Source of the DNA: an uncultured Actinomycetes bacterium
GTDB lineage: Bacteria > Actinomycetota > CADDZG01 > WHSQ01
NCBI GenBank assembly: GCA_937863385.1
Contig: CALMBW010000018.1
Location: forward strand, 248,001-312,000
Length of the DNA: 64,000 nucleotides
Direction of reading: 5' to 3'
Shown here: in pieces, positions 26,049 through 34,659 of the stretch
Layout of the letters: each line of letters begins with the position of its first letter
Numbering within the stretch: position 1 is the stretch's first letter
The notes under the pieces: model-generated
The model's input: only the letters and a program-made list of their open reading frames with translations
Database searches by the model: none
What the model was told of the DNA's origin: nothing
Made by a program: the position numbers and the translations under genes

Positions 26049-26770
26049 CGATCCAGGATGTTCTCCAACCCGACAGTGAGGCCCCTCAGAGAACCAACCT
26101 TTCGGATAGCGAGCAGGACGCCGGGCATGAACGACACCCTGTCAAGGGAGTCGTGCCGTATCGAGAGAGTCTCTCCCGGTGCTCCCAGGATCACCTCTTG
26201 ATGGGCAACCGAGCCGGGCACGCGCAGGGAGTGGATGCGGATCCCGTCATGATCCTCCCCCGTTGCCGCGGACCCACGGTCGTCCAGCGGCGCCCAAGGT
26301 TGGCTGCGTGCTGCATTCATGAGGGAAGCCGTTCGAAGCGAGGTTCCCGAGGGGGCATCGATCTTGCCTTCGTGATGTCGTTCGACGATCTCGGCGCGTG
26401 GGAAGTAGGGAGCGGCCTCTGCCGCGAAGCGCATCATCAAGACTGCCCCAAGAGCGAAGTTCGGAGCTACGAACAGTCCAACGTCAGCCGACTTTGCGTC
26501 TTGGTCGAGTTGGGTGAGCTGTTCGTCGCTCAATCCGGTTGCCCCGACAACCAGGTGCATGCCGGCGCCGATCGCCGCAAGGCAGTTCTCGAACACGCTT
26601 GATGGGGTCGAGAATTCGACAGCCACGTCCGCTTCGGTCCGCGCGATCCCTTTCGCACCGTCGGCCGAGGTGATCATCGCAGACAGATCCATATCTGATG
26701 CTGCTTGGATCGCACGGCACGTCTCAGCGCCCATTCGGCCGCGAGCACCGATCACGCAGACCTTTATCAT
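26045..26770 (-). CDS. dapB: 4-hydroxy-tetrahydrodipicolinate reductase
   Basis: NAD(P)H-dependent reductase, the second step of the diaminopimelate branch. Of 241 residues, with the nucleotide motif VIGARGRMG, GATG, and the catalytic segment VERHHEGKIDAPSGTSLRTA. The C-terminal part (DGIRIHSLRVPGSVAHQEVILG) matches the substrate domain. ATG at 26770 overlaps the stop of the M16 peptidase gene. Confidence 0.95.
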   Translation of the reverse strand: MIKVCVIGARGRMGAETCRAIQAASDMDLSAMITSADGAKGIARTEADVAVEFSTPSSVFENCLAAIGAGMHLVVGATGLSDEQLTQLDQDAKSADVGLFVAPNFALGAVLMMRFAAEAAPYFPRAEIVERHHEGKIDAPSGTSLRTASLMNAARSQPWAPLDDRGSAATGEDHDGIRIHSLRVPGSVAHQEVILGAPGETLSIRHDSLDRVSFMPGVLLAIRKVGSLRGLTVGLENILDR

Positions 26771-28035
26771 CAGGCTGCGTGACGGTCGAAAGCATCTTCG
26801 TCGAACGGGCCGACCACCGTCACGGTGTGGCTGCGGGGGCCGAGGACCGTTTCGACAACCCGAGTGACGTCGTCCATGGTGAGAGCCTCAACCTTCGCGA
26901 TCAGTTCGTCGATCGACATGATCTCGCCGGTGGTGAGCTGCTGCTTGCCGAGGCGGGTCATCCGGGAACCAGGATCTTCTGCTGAGAGAACCAGCGAACC
27001 TCTCAGGTGCCCCTTGGCCCGGGCGAACTCTGCCTCGGTGATACCCGAGCTCAAGATCGAATCGAACTCATCGCGCACGAGGTCCAGGACGGTGTCCGCA
27101 TTCTGGGGAGTCGTGCCGACGTAGACGGAGAACGTTCCCGCATCGGCGAACATCGAGCGGTAGCTGAATACCGAGTACGCAAGTCCCCGCTTCTCGCGGA
27201 TCTCCTGGAACAACCTCGACGACATCCCGCCGCCCAAGATCGTGTCCAGAAGAGCAAGGGCGTGACGGTCCTCGTGGCCCCGATGCAGAGCCGGCATACC
27301 GAGGATCATGTGGGCTTGCTCGGTAGGGCGCTTGTGCACGCGCACCCCGGTCGTTCCCGTCGGAGCTTCGTCCGCGCGCAGGGTCCTGCGGCCGAAGGAC
27401 TCAGAGAACACCTGACCGACGGTCTCCACCAGCCATTCGTGATCGACGTTGCCGGCCGCCGCGACGACGCAATTGGATGGCGAATATCTCTCGTGCCAGT
27501 ACCCGGCGATCTCATCACGCTCGACCACGGAGATGGTCGAGTTGAACCCAAGCACCGGACGACCCAGGGGGTGCTCTTGCCACATCGACCTGTAAAAAAG
27601 ATCGTGAACGAGTTCATCCGGAGCATCCTCGTGCATCGCGATCTCTTCCAGGATCACCTTTCGCTCCGACTCCAGCTCGGAAGGGTCGATCAACGATTCG
27701 GTGATCATCTCCGACAGCACGTCGACCGCCATCGGCAGATCCTGATCGAGCACCCGGGAGTAATAACAGGTGTACTCCTTGCCCGTGAAAGCATTCACGT
27801 CCCCGCCCACGGCATCGAATGCATCCGCTATGTCTTTGGCCGATCTGGATGGGGTTCCCTTGAACAAGAGGTGCTCGAGGAAGTGCGACGTTCCCGCCAG
27901 GTTGTCTGGCTCGTCACGCGAGCCGACGTCGAACCAGAACCCACACGACACCGAGCGCACCTCCGCCATCTTCTCGGTGACGATGGTCACGCCGGAGTCG
28001 AGTGTGGTCCTTTCGAAACGGTTACCTAGAAGCAC
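26770..28035 (-). CDS. M16 family zinc peptidase
   Basis: A 421-residue pitrilysin/processing-peptidase type protein. The inverted zinc motif HFLEH (in TSHFLEHLLFKGTPSR) and the distal Glu in VILEEIAMHEDAPDELVHD are intact; the second, non-catalytic domain includes HMILGMPALHRGHEDRHALALLDTILGGG, and the family loop RGLAYSVFSYRS is present. GTG at 28035, 4 nt after pnp. This pnp-M16-dapB order is common in actinobacteria, where the protein's substrate is unknown. No signal peptide, so cytosolic. Confidence 0.93.
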   Translation of the reverse strand: MLLGNRFERTTLDSGVTIVTEKMAEVRSVSCGFWFDVGSRDEPDNLAGTSHFLEHLLFKGTPSRSAKDIADAFDAVGGDVNAFTGKEYTCYYSRVLDQDLPMAVDVLSEMITESLIDPSELESERKVILEEIAMHEDAPDELVHDLFYRSMWQEHPLGRPVLGFNSTISVVERDEIAGYWHERYSPSNCVVAAAGNVDHEWLVETVGQVFSESFGRRTLRADEAPTGTTGVRVHKRPTEQAHMILGMPALHRGHEDRHALALLDTILGGGMSSRLFQEIREKRGLAYSVFSYRSMFADAGTFSVYVGTTPQNADTVLDLVRDEFDSILSSGITEAEFARAKGHLRGSLVLSAEDPGSRMTRLGKQQLTTGEIMSIDELIAKVEALTMDDVTRVVETVLGPRSHTVTVVGPFDEDAFDRHAA

Positions 28036-28039
28036 TTAC

Positions 28040-30385
28040 TTAGAAGTCCTGCCTCGGTGCACGCTCGCGACGAGATCCGCCACGGTCACCACCCCGACCA
28101 CCTCGGTCGCCGCCGCGGTCACGTCCGCCGCGGCCCCCACGATCTCCACCACGGTCGCGGCTTCCGCCGCCCTTAGCCATCTCTCGCGCTTCCTCGATCG
28201 TCTTGCCGCCTTCAACCTGTCGCTCTAACCATGCAACGGGGGTGAGAGAGATGCGGCCCTGTCGATCGACGTCTGTTACCTCGACCTCGATGGCATCGCC
28301 AGCATTCACGGCGTCCTCAACACGCTCGATCCGGCCTTCACCCAGCTTGCTGATGTGAACGAGCCCATCTCGGTTGGGGGCGATGTTGACGAACGCTCCG
28401 AAGGTCGTGGTCTTGACCACGGTCCCCAATGTGCGCTCGCCAACTTCCGGCATGCGGGGGTTGGCGGTTTCTTCGATCATCTGACGAGCCCGCTCGGCCG
28501 ATGCTTGGTCGGTCGACCCGATGCGGATCGTGCCGTCATCGTCGATGTCGATCTCGACGCCAGTCTCTTGCGTGATCATGTTGATGTTCTTGCCCTTGGG
28601 TCCGATGACCTCACCGATCTTGTCCACCGGGACCTTGGTCGAGATAACCCGCGGGGCGTGCTCTGCAACATCCGCCCTGGGCTGCGGCAGAGCCTCGTTC
28701 ATGATGCCCAAGATGTGAAGGCGAGCCTTCTTAGCCGCCATCAGAGCTTCACGCAGGACGTCGGCCGGAACCCCCGAAATCTTGGTATCGAGCTGGAGTG
28801 CGGTCACGACTTCGTCCGTTCCTGCGACCTTGAAATCCATGTCACCGAAAGCATCTTCGTCACCAAGGATGTCGGTGAGCGGCACGTACTTGTCCCCTTC
28901 AGCGATCAAGCCCATGGCGACACCACTGACGTGTTTGCCGCCGCGCATAGGCACACCGGCATCCATCAAAGCAAGCGAGGAACCACAAACGGAAGCCATC
29001 GACGTGGAACCGTTCGAACTCATTATCTCCGTCACGACGCGCAAGGCGTAGGGGAAGTCCTCGGGGTTGGGAACCACCGGCAAGATCGCCTTCTCGGCGA
29101 GGGCACCGTGACCGATCTCGCGGCGCTTGGGTCCTCGCATGAACCCGGCCTCACCAGTGGAGTACGGGGGGAAGTTGTAGTGGTGCATGTAACGCTTGCG
29201 ATCCTCGAGGGACAGGTCGTCGATCATCTGTTCCATCCGTTGCATGCCGAGGGTCACCACGGTCAGCGCCTGGGTCTCGCCACGGGTGAAAACGGCAGAG
29301 CCGTGAACCCGGGGAAGAACCGAAGTCTCGATCCAGATGGGGCGAACCTGGTCGGTCGGGCGGCCGTCGAGCCGCTTGTTCTCTTCGATGATGCGCTTGC
29401 GCACGATCTTCTTGGTCAGTGAGCGAACCGCATTCGAGATCTGCTTGGCATCATCCGGATACTCTTCGACCAGGGCGTTCATCACTTCGGCTGAGATCTC
29501 CGAAAGAGCGGCTCGCCTTTCGGTCTTGGATGTGATCGAGGTGGCCTCGGACAACTTGGCCCCGGCCACCTGCTCGACCTTGCTCATGATCTCATCGGAG
29601 TAGTCGACGAAGATCGGGAACTCGGTCCCCTCGCCCATCGCGCTCTTCGGCTTGCCTGCGATCGCGACCAACTCGTTCTGAAGGGCGATCACTTCAGCGA
29701 TATAGGCCTTGGACTCCTCGATGCCTCCCGCGAGTGTCTCCTCGTCCGGCTTGGGAGCGCCCTCTTCGATCAGCTCGAACATATGCTCGGACCCGCCGGC
29801 CTCGATCATCATGATGTCGACCTCACCGGAATCGTTCAAGCGGCCGGCGACGACGAGCTCGATGGTCGAGTCATCCTGCTCTTCGTAAGTGGGATTGGGA
29901 CGCCACTGCCCGTCGATCTGGGCCATGCGAACGCAGCCGATGGGACCATCGAACGGGATGTCCGAGATCGCCAGGGCCGCCGACGCTGCGTTGACGGCGA
30001 TGATGTCCATCGGGTTGGAGTTGTCCACCGCCAAGATCGTCCCCACCACGTGGACCTCGTTGCGGAAACCGTCCGGGAACGCTGGGCGCAAAGGCCTGTC
30101 GATCAGACGGCAGAGCAGGGTCGCCTTCTCAGACGCTTTGCCCTCGCGGCGGAAGAACCCGCCGGGGATCTTGCCCGCTGCGTACATCCGCTCTTCGATG
30201 TCCACCGTCAGTGGGAAGAAATCGGCATCGCCACGCGGAGCGGAAGATGTGCCGGTTGCCAGGACTGTGGTTTCACCGGTGGATGCAAGTACTGCGCCGT
30301 TAGCGAGTCCGGCAAGCCTGCCGGTCTCGAAACGGAATACGACGTCACCGATCTTTCGTTCGACGACTTTCGGTTCTGGTTTCAA
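28040..30385 (-). CDS. pnp: Polyribonucleotide nucleotidyltransferase (PNPase)
   Basis: Phosphorolytic 3'-5' exoribonuclease and polymerase, 781 residues: two RNase PH domains (FFPLTVDIEERMYAAGKIPGGFFRREG and the second around YNFPPYSTGEAGFMRGPKRREIGHG), a KH domain (IGEVIGPKGKNINMI) and an S1 domain. The tail is an RGG/RDRGG-rich repeat likely to bind RNA. The start is a TTG at 30385, with AAGGAGG 6 nt before it. That Shine-Dalgarno is one arm of a perfect inverted repeat, suggesting translational control (separate entry). It follows rpsO, as in most bacteria. Confidence 0.97.
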   Translation of the reverse strand: MKPEPKVVERKIGDVVFRFETGRLAGLANGAVLASTGETTVLATGTSSAPRGDADFFPLTVDIEERMYAAGKIPGGFFRREGKASEKATLLCRLIDRPLRPAFPDGFRNEVHVVGTILAVDNSNPMDIIAVNAASAALAISDIPFDGPIGCVRMAQIDGQWRPNPTYEEQDDSTIELVVAGRLNDSGEVDIMMIEAGGSEHMFELIEEGAPKPDEETLAGGIEESKAYIAEVIALQNELVAIAGKPKSAMGEGTEFPIFVDYSDEIMSKVEQVAGAKLSEATSITSKTERRAALSEISAEVMNALVEEYPDDAKQISNAVRSLTKKIVRKRIIEENKRLDGRPTDQVRPIWIETSVLPRVHGSAVFTRGETQALTVVTLGMQRMEQMIDDLSLEDRKRYMHHYNFPPYSTGEAGFMRGPKRREIGHGALAEKAILPVVPNPEDFPYALRVVTEIMSSNGSTSMASVCGSSLALMDAGVPMRGGKHVSGVAMGLIAEGDKYVPLTDILGDEDAFGDMDFKVAGTDEVVTALQLDTKISGVPADVLREALMAAKKARLHILGIMNEALPQPRADVAEHAPRVISTKVPVDKIGEVIGPKGKNINMITQETGVEIDIDDDGTIRIGSTDQASAERARQMIEETANPRMPEVGERTLGTVVKTTTFGAFVNIAPNRDGLVHISKLGEGRIERVEDAVNAGDAIEVEVTDVDRQGRISLTPVAWLERQVEGGKTIEEAREMAKGGGSRDRGGDRGGRGGRDRGGDRGGRGGDRGGSRRERAPRQDF

Positions 30386-30392
30386 ACTATGC

Positions 30393-30446
30393 CTCCTTAT
30401 AGGAACTTGCAGACGCTGAAGGCGCGCTGCGTACGTCTATAAGGAG
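30393..30446 (-). promoter_or_regulatory. pnp leader: stem sequestering the ribosome-binding site
   Basis: Perfect 10-bp arms CTCCTTATAG and CTATAAGGAG (30437-30446 and 30393-30402 on the plus strand) flank a 34-nt loop. On the pnp mRNA the second arm contains the AAGGAG Shine-Dalgarno. The loop can form an inner GCAGCGC/GCG-U-CTGC stem. A hairpin of this kind in the pnp leader is the known site of PNPase autocontrol in enterobacteria; here the sequence is unrelated but the layout is similar. Confidence 0.65.
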
Positions 30447-30600
30447 AGAGCCAGCCGGGCCGATCATCAGTGGGAAGACCACCGACGGCATGCAACGCCG
30501 ATGATGGACTTGCGACTGAGAACCGGCCTACCGAGCCGGCGCTCCCCTTCAGGTCTTACTTCTTTGGGATCGTGGGCGGCTCCTTTCCAGATCCGGATCG

Positions 30601-30870
30601 CTACCTGCGCAGCCCGAGCTTCGCGATCAGGTCGCGGTAGCGGTTGATGTCCTCGCGCTTTAGGTACTCGAGCAAGCGGCGGCGGCGGCCGACCATCCGA
30701 AGCAGGCCGCGGCGGGAGTGATGGTCCTTGGGATGGGTCTTGAGGTGCTCGGTAAGCTCGGCGATCTTCTTGGAGAGCAGGGCAACTTGGACCTCAGGTG
30801 AACCAGTGTCGCCGTCGCTACGAGCGTGTTCGGTGATGAGTTCGGTCTTTTGTTCCTTGAGCAGTGCCAT
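30601..30870 (-). CDS. rpsO: 30S ribosomal protein S15
   Basis: An 89-residue primary 16S rRNA-binding protein. The conserved S15 core [36 protein letters not shown] and [17 protein letters not shown] are complete. ATG at 30870. It precedes pnp by 215 nt. Confidence 0.97.
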   Translation of the reverse strand: MALLKEQKTELITEHARSDGDTGSPEVQVALLSKKIAELTEHLKTHPKDHHSRRGLLRMVGRRRRLLEYLKREDINRYRDLIAKLGLRR

Positions 30871-30909
30871 ACGCGTTTTTCACGAATCCCTTCTGGTTGA
30901 GCGCGGAAC

Positions 30910-30935
30910 TCCCCACGGGATCGTGCAGGGGCTCC
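30910..30935 (-). promoter_or_regulatory. Candidate structured rpsO leader
   Basis: The rpsO 5' leader can fold CCC-(TG)-CACG-ATCC-CGTG-GGG, about 40-65 nt before the start codon. S15 commonly represses its own mRNA through such leaders, but no specific known S15 leader class is matched. Confidence 0.3.
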
Positions 30936-30946
30936 CTTGAAGATGC

Positions 30947-30960
30947 CGGGCGAAAGCCCG
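30947..30960. terminator. Small GC hairpin between luxR-type gene and rpsO
   Basis: CGGGC-GAAA-GCCCG, 30 nt after the stop of the upstream minus-strand LuxR-type gene. It is short and lacks a T-tract; a weak terminator or part of the rpsO leader. Confidence 0.35.
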
Positions 30961-30990
30961 AACGGCTCCCCATGGTAGCAGAAGCGAGCT

Positions 30991-31251
30991 TTAGCCCCCT
31001 CTGCCGACCTCCCGTACGACCAAGGCCGTCAGCTCGGTCCGGCTACTAACCTTCAGCTTGCGAAAGACGTTCTTCATGTGGGTCTTGACGGTCTGGGGAG
31101 AAACGAACAGCCGAGAGGCGATCTGGGGGTTGGTGAGCCCTTCTGCCACCAGGAGGACGACGCGTCGTTCGCTTTCGGTTAGCAGGTCAAGGACCGCAGG
31201 AGCTTGCATGTCAGACAAGATACCGCCGTTCTGCGGTACGTACCAGCACAT
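30991..31251 (-). CDS. LuxR-type HTH regulator, single-domain
   Basis: An 86-residue protein that is essentially a LuxR/FixJ DNA-binding domain: LTESERRVVLLVAEGLTNPQIA, LFVSPQTVKTHMKNVFRKLKVSSRTEL. There is no receiver or ligand domain, only about 25 leading residues (CWYVPQNGGILSD). ATG at 31251 is chosen for AGGAAAGG upstream; an ATG at 31209 would give just the HTH. GerE-like stand-alone regulators of this sort are common in actinobacteria. Target genes unknown; it is divergent from the MOSC gene, with 14-bp repeats nearby. Confidence 0.85.
   Translation of the reverse strand: MCWYVPQNGGILSDMQAPAVLDLLTESERRVVLLVAEGLTNPQIASRLFVSPQTVKTHMKNVFRKLKVSSRTELTALVVREVGRGG
31222..31235. repeat. ACCGCCGTTCTGCG repeat, copy 1
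   Basis: A 14-bp exact repeat inside the 5' coding part of the LuxR-type gene. With flanking bases it forms the palindrome TACCGC-N6-GCGGTA. The second copy is 96 bp away. Confidence 0.4.
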
Positions 31252-31317
31252 CTTTGCCTTTCCTGAGACCACGAGCACAGGGGGCCGCTACTACAGCAGT
31301 AGGAGCCTAGCGCATCA

Positions 31318-31331
31318 ACCGCCGTTCTGCG
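31318..31331. repeat. ACCGCCGTTCTGCG repeat, copy 2
   Basis: Second exact copy, in the divergent gap between the LuxR-type and MOSC genes, 38 bp before the MOSC ATG. A separate palindrome CTACT-N5-AGTAG lies between the copies. Possible operator sites. Confidence 0.4.
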
Positions 31332-31368
31332 CTAGACCCGCCCGTGCGGAACCCGCGAGGATGGGGTG

Positions 31369-31842
31369 ATGGATGCAAGCTCTCCGATCCCAAGCGTGGT
31401 CTCCCTCTTCATCGGCCCCCAAGAGCAGGGCCCGGTTAGAGAGGTCGATGAGGTCGAGGCGGTGGCCGGCGCGGGGCTCGTTGGCGATCGCTATTTCAAG
31501 GGCGTCTACCCGGTCGACCGCTGGGAGCCCAAGGTCGAGATCACTCTCTTCTCCTCCGAGAAGCTCGCCGAAGCCCGGCAGAGCACCGGGATCGACATCA
31601 CCCCCGAAGACATGCGCCGCAACGTGTACACCCAGGGGGTCGACCTCGATTCACTGATCGGGCGCCGCTTCACGGTCGGCGAAGTCACCCTCGAAGGGAT
31701 CAAGGCCAATCCACCTTGCCGGCACCTCCAAGAGATGGCGGGCAAGAAACTGCTGGTGAAGCCCTTGATGACCGGCGGGGGCATCCGCGCCCGCATCATC
31801 GTTTCGGGAACGATCAGAGCGGGCGACCCGATAAAGGGGTAG
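31369..31842 (+). CDS. MOSC domain protein
   Basis: A 157-residue stand-alone MOSC (molybdenum-cofactor sulfurase C-terminal) domain. Typical features are FIGPQEQGPVREV, the GLVGDRYF turn, NVYTQGVDL and the conserved cysteine segment NPPCRHLQEMAG. MOSC domains bind molybdopterin or handle sulfur/N-hydroxylated substrates; this small form's reaction is unknown. ATG at 31369 with GAGG 8 nt upstream; a GTG directly precedes. The presence of a ModBC-type transporter elsewhere in the window fits molybdenum use but does not prove a link. Confidence 0.88.
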   Translation: MDASSPIPSVVSLFIGPQEQGPVREVDEVEAVAGAGLVGDRYFKGVYPVDRWEPKVEITLFSSEKLAEARQSTGIDITPEDMRRNVYTQGVDLDSLIGRRFTVGEVTLEGIKANPPCRHLQEMAGKKLLVKPLMTGGGIRARIIVSGTIRAGDPIKG

Positions 31843-32020
31843 CCGCCCGCGCCCTTTCGATGGTCCCGCGGGTGATTTTTCGGCTTACGGCTGACATCCC
31901 GCCCACCTCCGAAGTATCGTGTTGGTCATGTTGTCGCTCCGCCGTTAGACGTCGCCGTTCGGGCCGCGCGGCCCCCCGTGCTAGCGCGCCATCTCTCCCC
32001 ACCTAACGAATGGAGCACCC

Positions 32021-32869
32021 TTGTTTGATAACGAAGTCTTAGTCAACGATGTCCCGCCCTTAGGGTCCGCCCCCAGGTCCGCGGTCATCGTCAAGGATCT
32101 GCGCAAAGAGTTCCGGAAGAAACGCAAGCTCGGCAAGCCAGCCCGGAGATCGATAGCGCTGCACGACGTCTCCTTCACGATCGCTCGAGGCGAGTGCGTC
32201 GCCATCTTGGGTCAGAACGGATCGGGAAAGTCGACCCTGATCCGGCTGCTTTCGACGTTACTGCTCAACGACGGCGGCAGTGCCACCGTCTTCGGCTACG
32301 ACGTGTTCTCCGAAACCAAGCCGGTGCGCCGCTTGGTGAACCGCGTGTCGGTCGAAGCATCATTCTTCAAGAAGATGTCGGCAGGCGAGAACCTGAGCTA
32401 CGCGGCACGCTTCTATGGGATGACGGCTCGTATAACCCGCAGGGAGATACCCGAGATTCTCGCCAAGGTCGGCTTCCCTGCCGATCGTCGGAACGAGGCG
32501 ATGGAGAATCTCAGCCGGGGGATGCAGCAGAAGGTTGCTTTGGCGCGCGCCTTACTCACTTCGCCCGTCTTGCTGCTGCTGGACGAGCCGACCACGGGTT
32601 TGGACCCTCGCTCCAAGCTCGAGGTCCAAGATTTCATCCGCGAGGTGAGGAAGGAACACGACGCCACGATCCTTCTCTGCACGCACGATCTCGCCGAAGC
32701 CGAGGTCCTCTCCGACCGCATCGGGATCCTGGATGCCGGGCGCCTGCTGGTGCTGGAACCCGCAGAGGATCTGAAACGCCGATACAACGCGCAGACTCTG
32801 GAAGAGGCCTTCTTCGCTGCGACCGGTAAAGAGTTCGAGCACGAAGAGGAGGCAGATGTCGATGAGTAG
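32021..32869 (+). CDS. ABC-2 type exporter ATPase
   Basis: A 282-residue nucleotide-binding subunit of the DrrA/NodI kind. Walker A GQNGSGKST, signature LSRGMQQKVALARAL, Walker B LLLLDEPTTGLDPRS and the His in CTHDLAEAE are present. The N-terminal 40 residues include a basic stretch (KEFRKKRKLGKPARR). TTG at 32021 with GGAG 6 nt upstream. Its stop overlaps the permease gene, so the two form one exporter of unknown cargo (drug, lipid or polysaccharide). Confidence 0.9.
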   Translation: MFDNEVLVNDVPPLGSAPRSAVIVKDLRKEFRKKRKLGKPARRSIALHDVSFTIARGECVAILGQNGSGKSTLIRLLSTLLLNDGGSATVFGYDVFSETKPVRRLVNRVSVEASFFKKMSAGENLSYAARFYGMTARITRREIPEILAKVGFPADRRNEAMENLSRGMQQKVALARALLTSPVLLLLDEPTTGLDPRSKLEVQDFIREVRKEHDATILLCTHDLAEAEVLSDRIGILDAGRLLVLEPAEDLKRRYNAQTLEEAFFAATGKEFEHEEEADVDE

Positions 32870-33698
32870 AGCACCGGCCGCGACACTTCGGGCCGAGTTG
32901 ATCGGTCTGACCGGAGTAGTCGAGCGAAACCTCTACCTCACGAAGCGCTACTTCCTATGGGAGGTCGCGTTCTTCTTCTGGACGGTCGCGAACACGTTAA
33001 CCATCGTCTTCATCGCCAAAGGCGTCGAGGCGTCGGGTGGGCAGATCGATGTGAACCGCCAAGCCACCATCCTGCTGGTGGGCGGCGTCATCTGGTCCTT
33101 CCTCGGGATCATCTTCGAGATATTGACCGAAACTGTTGCTTGGGAGCGATGGGAAGGCACGATCGAGTACACGTTCATGGCCCCTCTTTCGCGCATCGTT
33201 CATCTAGGCGGGATGGGTGTTTTCGCCGTCCTGTACGGAGTCATCCGCTCGGCGTTGCTCTTCGGCGTGATCGCGTTCTTCTTCGATCTAGAGATGCCTA
33301 GTGCCGATTTCGTGTCCGCGCTCGTCGTCCTTGGGGTGGCATCGATCAGTTTCATCGGCCTGGGCATGATGACCGCCGTCCTGCCCTTGATCTCTCCCGA
33401 GAAAGGGTCGCAGCTGGGCTTCATCGGCCAGGGGATGCTGCTGGTCGTGTCCGGCATCTACTACCCGGTCGATGTGTTGCCTGCAGCGATGCAGTGGTTA
33501 GCGAAGATCTCCCCCGCGACATACGCGCTAGATGGGATACGCAACGCGATCTTGGAAGGTGACGGTCTATCCAAGATGGGTGACGAGATCCTGCCGCTGG
33601 CCATCATCGGCCTCGTCTCGATCCCAGCCGGGATGCTGGTCTTTAGATGGGGTGAGCGCTATGCCAAGCGTCACGGGAAACTCAAGCGTTCGGGTTGA
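32856..33698 (+). CDS. ABC-2 type exporter permease
   Basis: A 280-residue membrane protein with six spans in the ABC-2 pattern, including VAFFFWTVANTLTIVFIAKG, a reentrant segment GMMTAVLPLISPEKGSQLGFIGQGMLLVVSGIYYPVDVLP and a late ISPATYALDGIRNAIL element characteristic of ABC2 permeases. It overlaps the ATPase gene by 14 nt and has AGGAGG before the first ATG; an ATG two codons later is also possible. It ends convergent with ribF, overlapping it by 17 nt. Confidence 0.9.
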   Translation: MSMSRAPAATLRAELIGLTGVVERNLYLTKRYFLWEVAFFFWTVANTLTIVFIAKGVEASGGQIDVNRQATILLVGGVIWSFLGIIFEILTETVAWERWEGTIEYTFMAPLSRIVHLGGMGVFAVLYGVIRSALLFGVIAFFFDLEMPSADFVSALVVLGVASISFIGLGMMTAVLPLISPEKGSQLGFIGQGMLLVVSGIYYPVDVLPAAMQWLAKISPATYALDGIRNAILEGDGLSKMGDEILPLAIIGLVSIPAGMLVFRWGERYAKRHGKLKRSG

Positions 33699-34659
33699 TC
33701 GAGGCAGCACGGCCTTGTCCAAGCTGGATCGTGCCAACGGTTGCCCGCGTGTCCTCTACGTCTTGTCGCATCTGTTCGATCAGCGACTCGACCGACTCGA
33801 AGCGCAGCTCGTCGCGCAAGCGTTTCCAGAACTCCAGACGAACCGTCTCGCCATAGATCTCGGTCGAGAAGTCGAGCAAGAAGGCCTCGATGGTGACCGG
33901 GCTCTTACCCACCTCGCCCCCGAAGGTGGGATTGACCCCCACCGAGATGGCGGCAGCTCGGCGCGCGTCACCCACACGAGCCACTCCTGCATAGACGCCT
34001 AGAGGGGGCCGGGCCAGCGACGCCTCGACCTCGAGGTTGGCGGTGGGGAAACCGAGCTCCTTTCCCCGCGCTGCCCCCCGCACCACCATGCCGTCCACGT
34101 CGTACGGGCGCCCCAACAGAACCCGTGCCAGTTCCATGTCGCCGTCACCGATGGCAGCGCGCACCCGGCTAGACGAAACGGGTGCACCTGCGACCTGTTG
34201 CAACTCGACCCCATGCACGGTGAATCCCGCTTTCTCCCCATGCTCGGCGAGCAGAGCGACGCTGCCGGCCGCCTTGTGGCCGAAACGCCAGTCATGGCCC
34301 ACGTAGACGGCCCTTGCTCCAAGGTCTCGTACCAGAGTGTCCTCGATGAACTCTTCGGGAGAACGCTGCGAGAAACTCTGGTCGAAAGCGAGGATCGCCG
34401 CAACATCGATGCCCGTTTCCGACAGCAGCTCGATCTTGCGCTCGGAGCTAGAGAGCAGAGGCGGTGTCTTATCGGGTCGAAGGGTCGCGGCTGGATGCCG
34501 GTCCCAGGTGAGCGCCACTGAAGTAGCAGACAGCTCGCGCGCTCTCTCTATTGATCGCATGATCAGACCGCGATGCCCCAGGTGTACACCATCGAATGTC
34601 CCGATCGTTACCACGCTTCCACCATCGGGGGGTTCTAGGTGTTCGACCATCGTTCTCAT
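33682..34659 (-). CDS. ribF: Bifunctional riboflavin kinase / FAD synthetase
   Basis: Makes FMN and then FAD. Of 325 residues, the N-terminal adenylyltransferase domain has TIGTFDGVHLGHRGLI, VGHDWRFGHKAAGSV and SSSRVRAAI; the C-terminal flavokinase domain has GRPYDVDGMVVRGAARGKELGFPTANLE, GVYAG and NPTFGG. ATG at 34659 overlaps the truB stop by ATGA. It is the last gene of the rimP-to-ribF series. Confidence 0.96.
   Translation of the reverse strand: MRTMVEHLEPPDGGSVVTIGTFDGVHLGHRGLIMRSIERARELSATSVALTWDRHPAATLRPDKTPPLLSSSERKIELLSETGIDVAAILAFDQSFSQRSPEEFIEDTLVRDLGARAVYVGHDWRFGHKAAGSVALLAEHGEKAGFTVHGVELQQVAGAPVSSSRVRAAIGDGDMELARVLLGRPYDVDGMVVRGAARGKELGFPTANLEVEASLARPPLGVYAGVARVGDARRAAAISVGVNPTFGGEVGKSPVTIEAFLLDFSTEIYGETVRLEFWKRLRDELRFESVESLIEQMRQDVEDTRATVGTIQLGQGRAASINPNA

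Noticed and set aside
27007-28029. Plus-strand frame of 340 codons
   Set aside because: Antisense to the M16 peptidase gene, which has intact HxxEH and E motifs; no domain seen in the plus frame.
28355-29422. Plus-strand frame of 355 codons
   Set aside because: Antisense to pnp; no conserved motif or ribosome-binding site.
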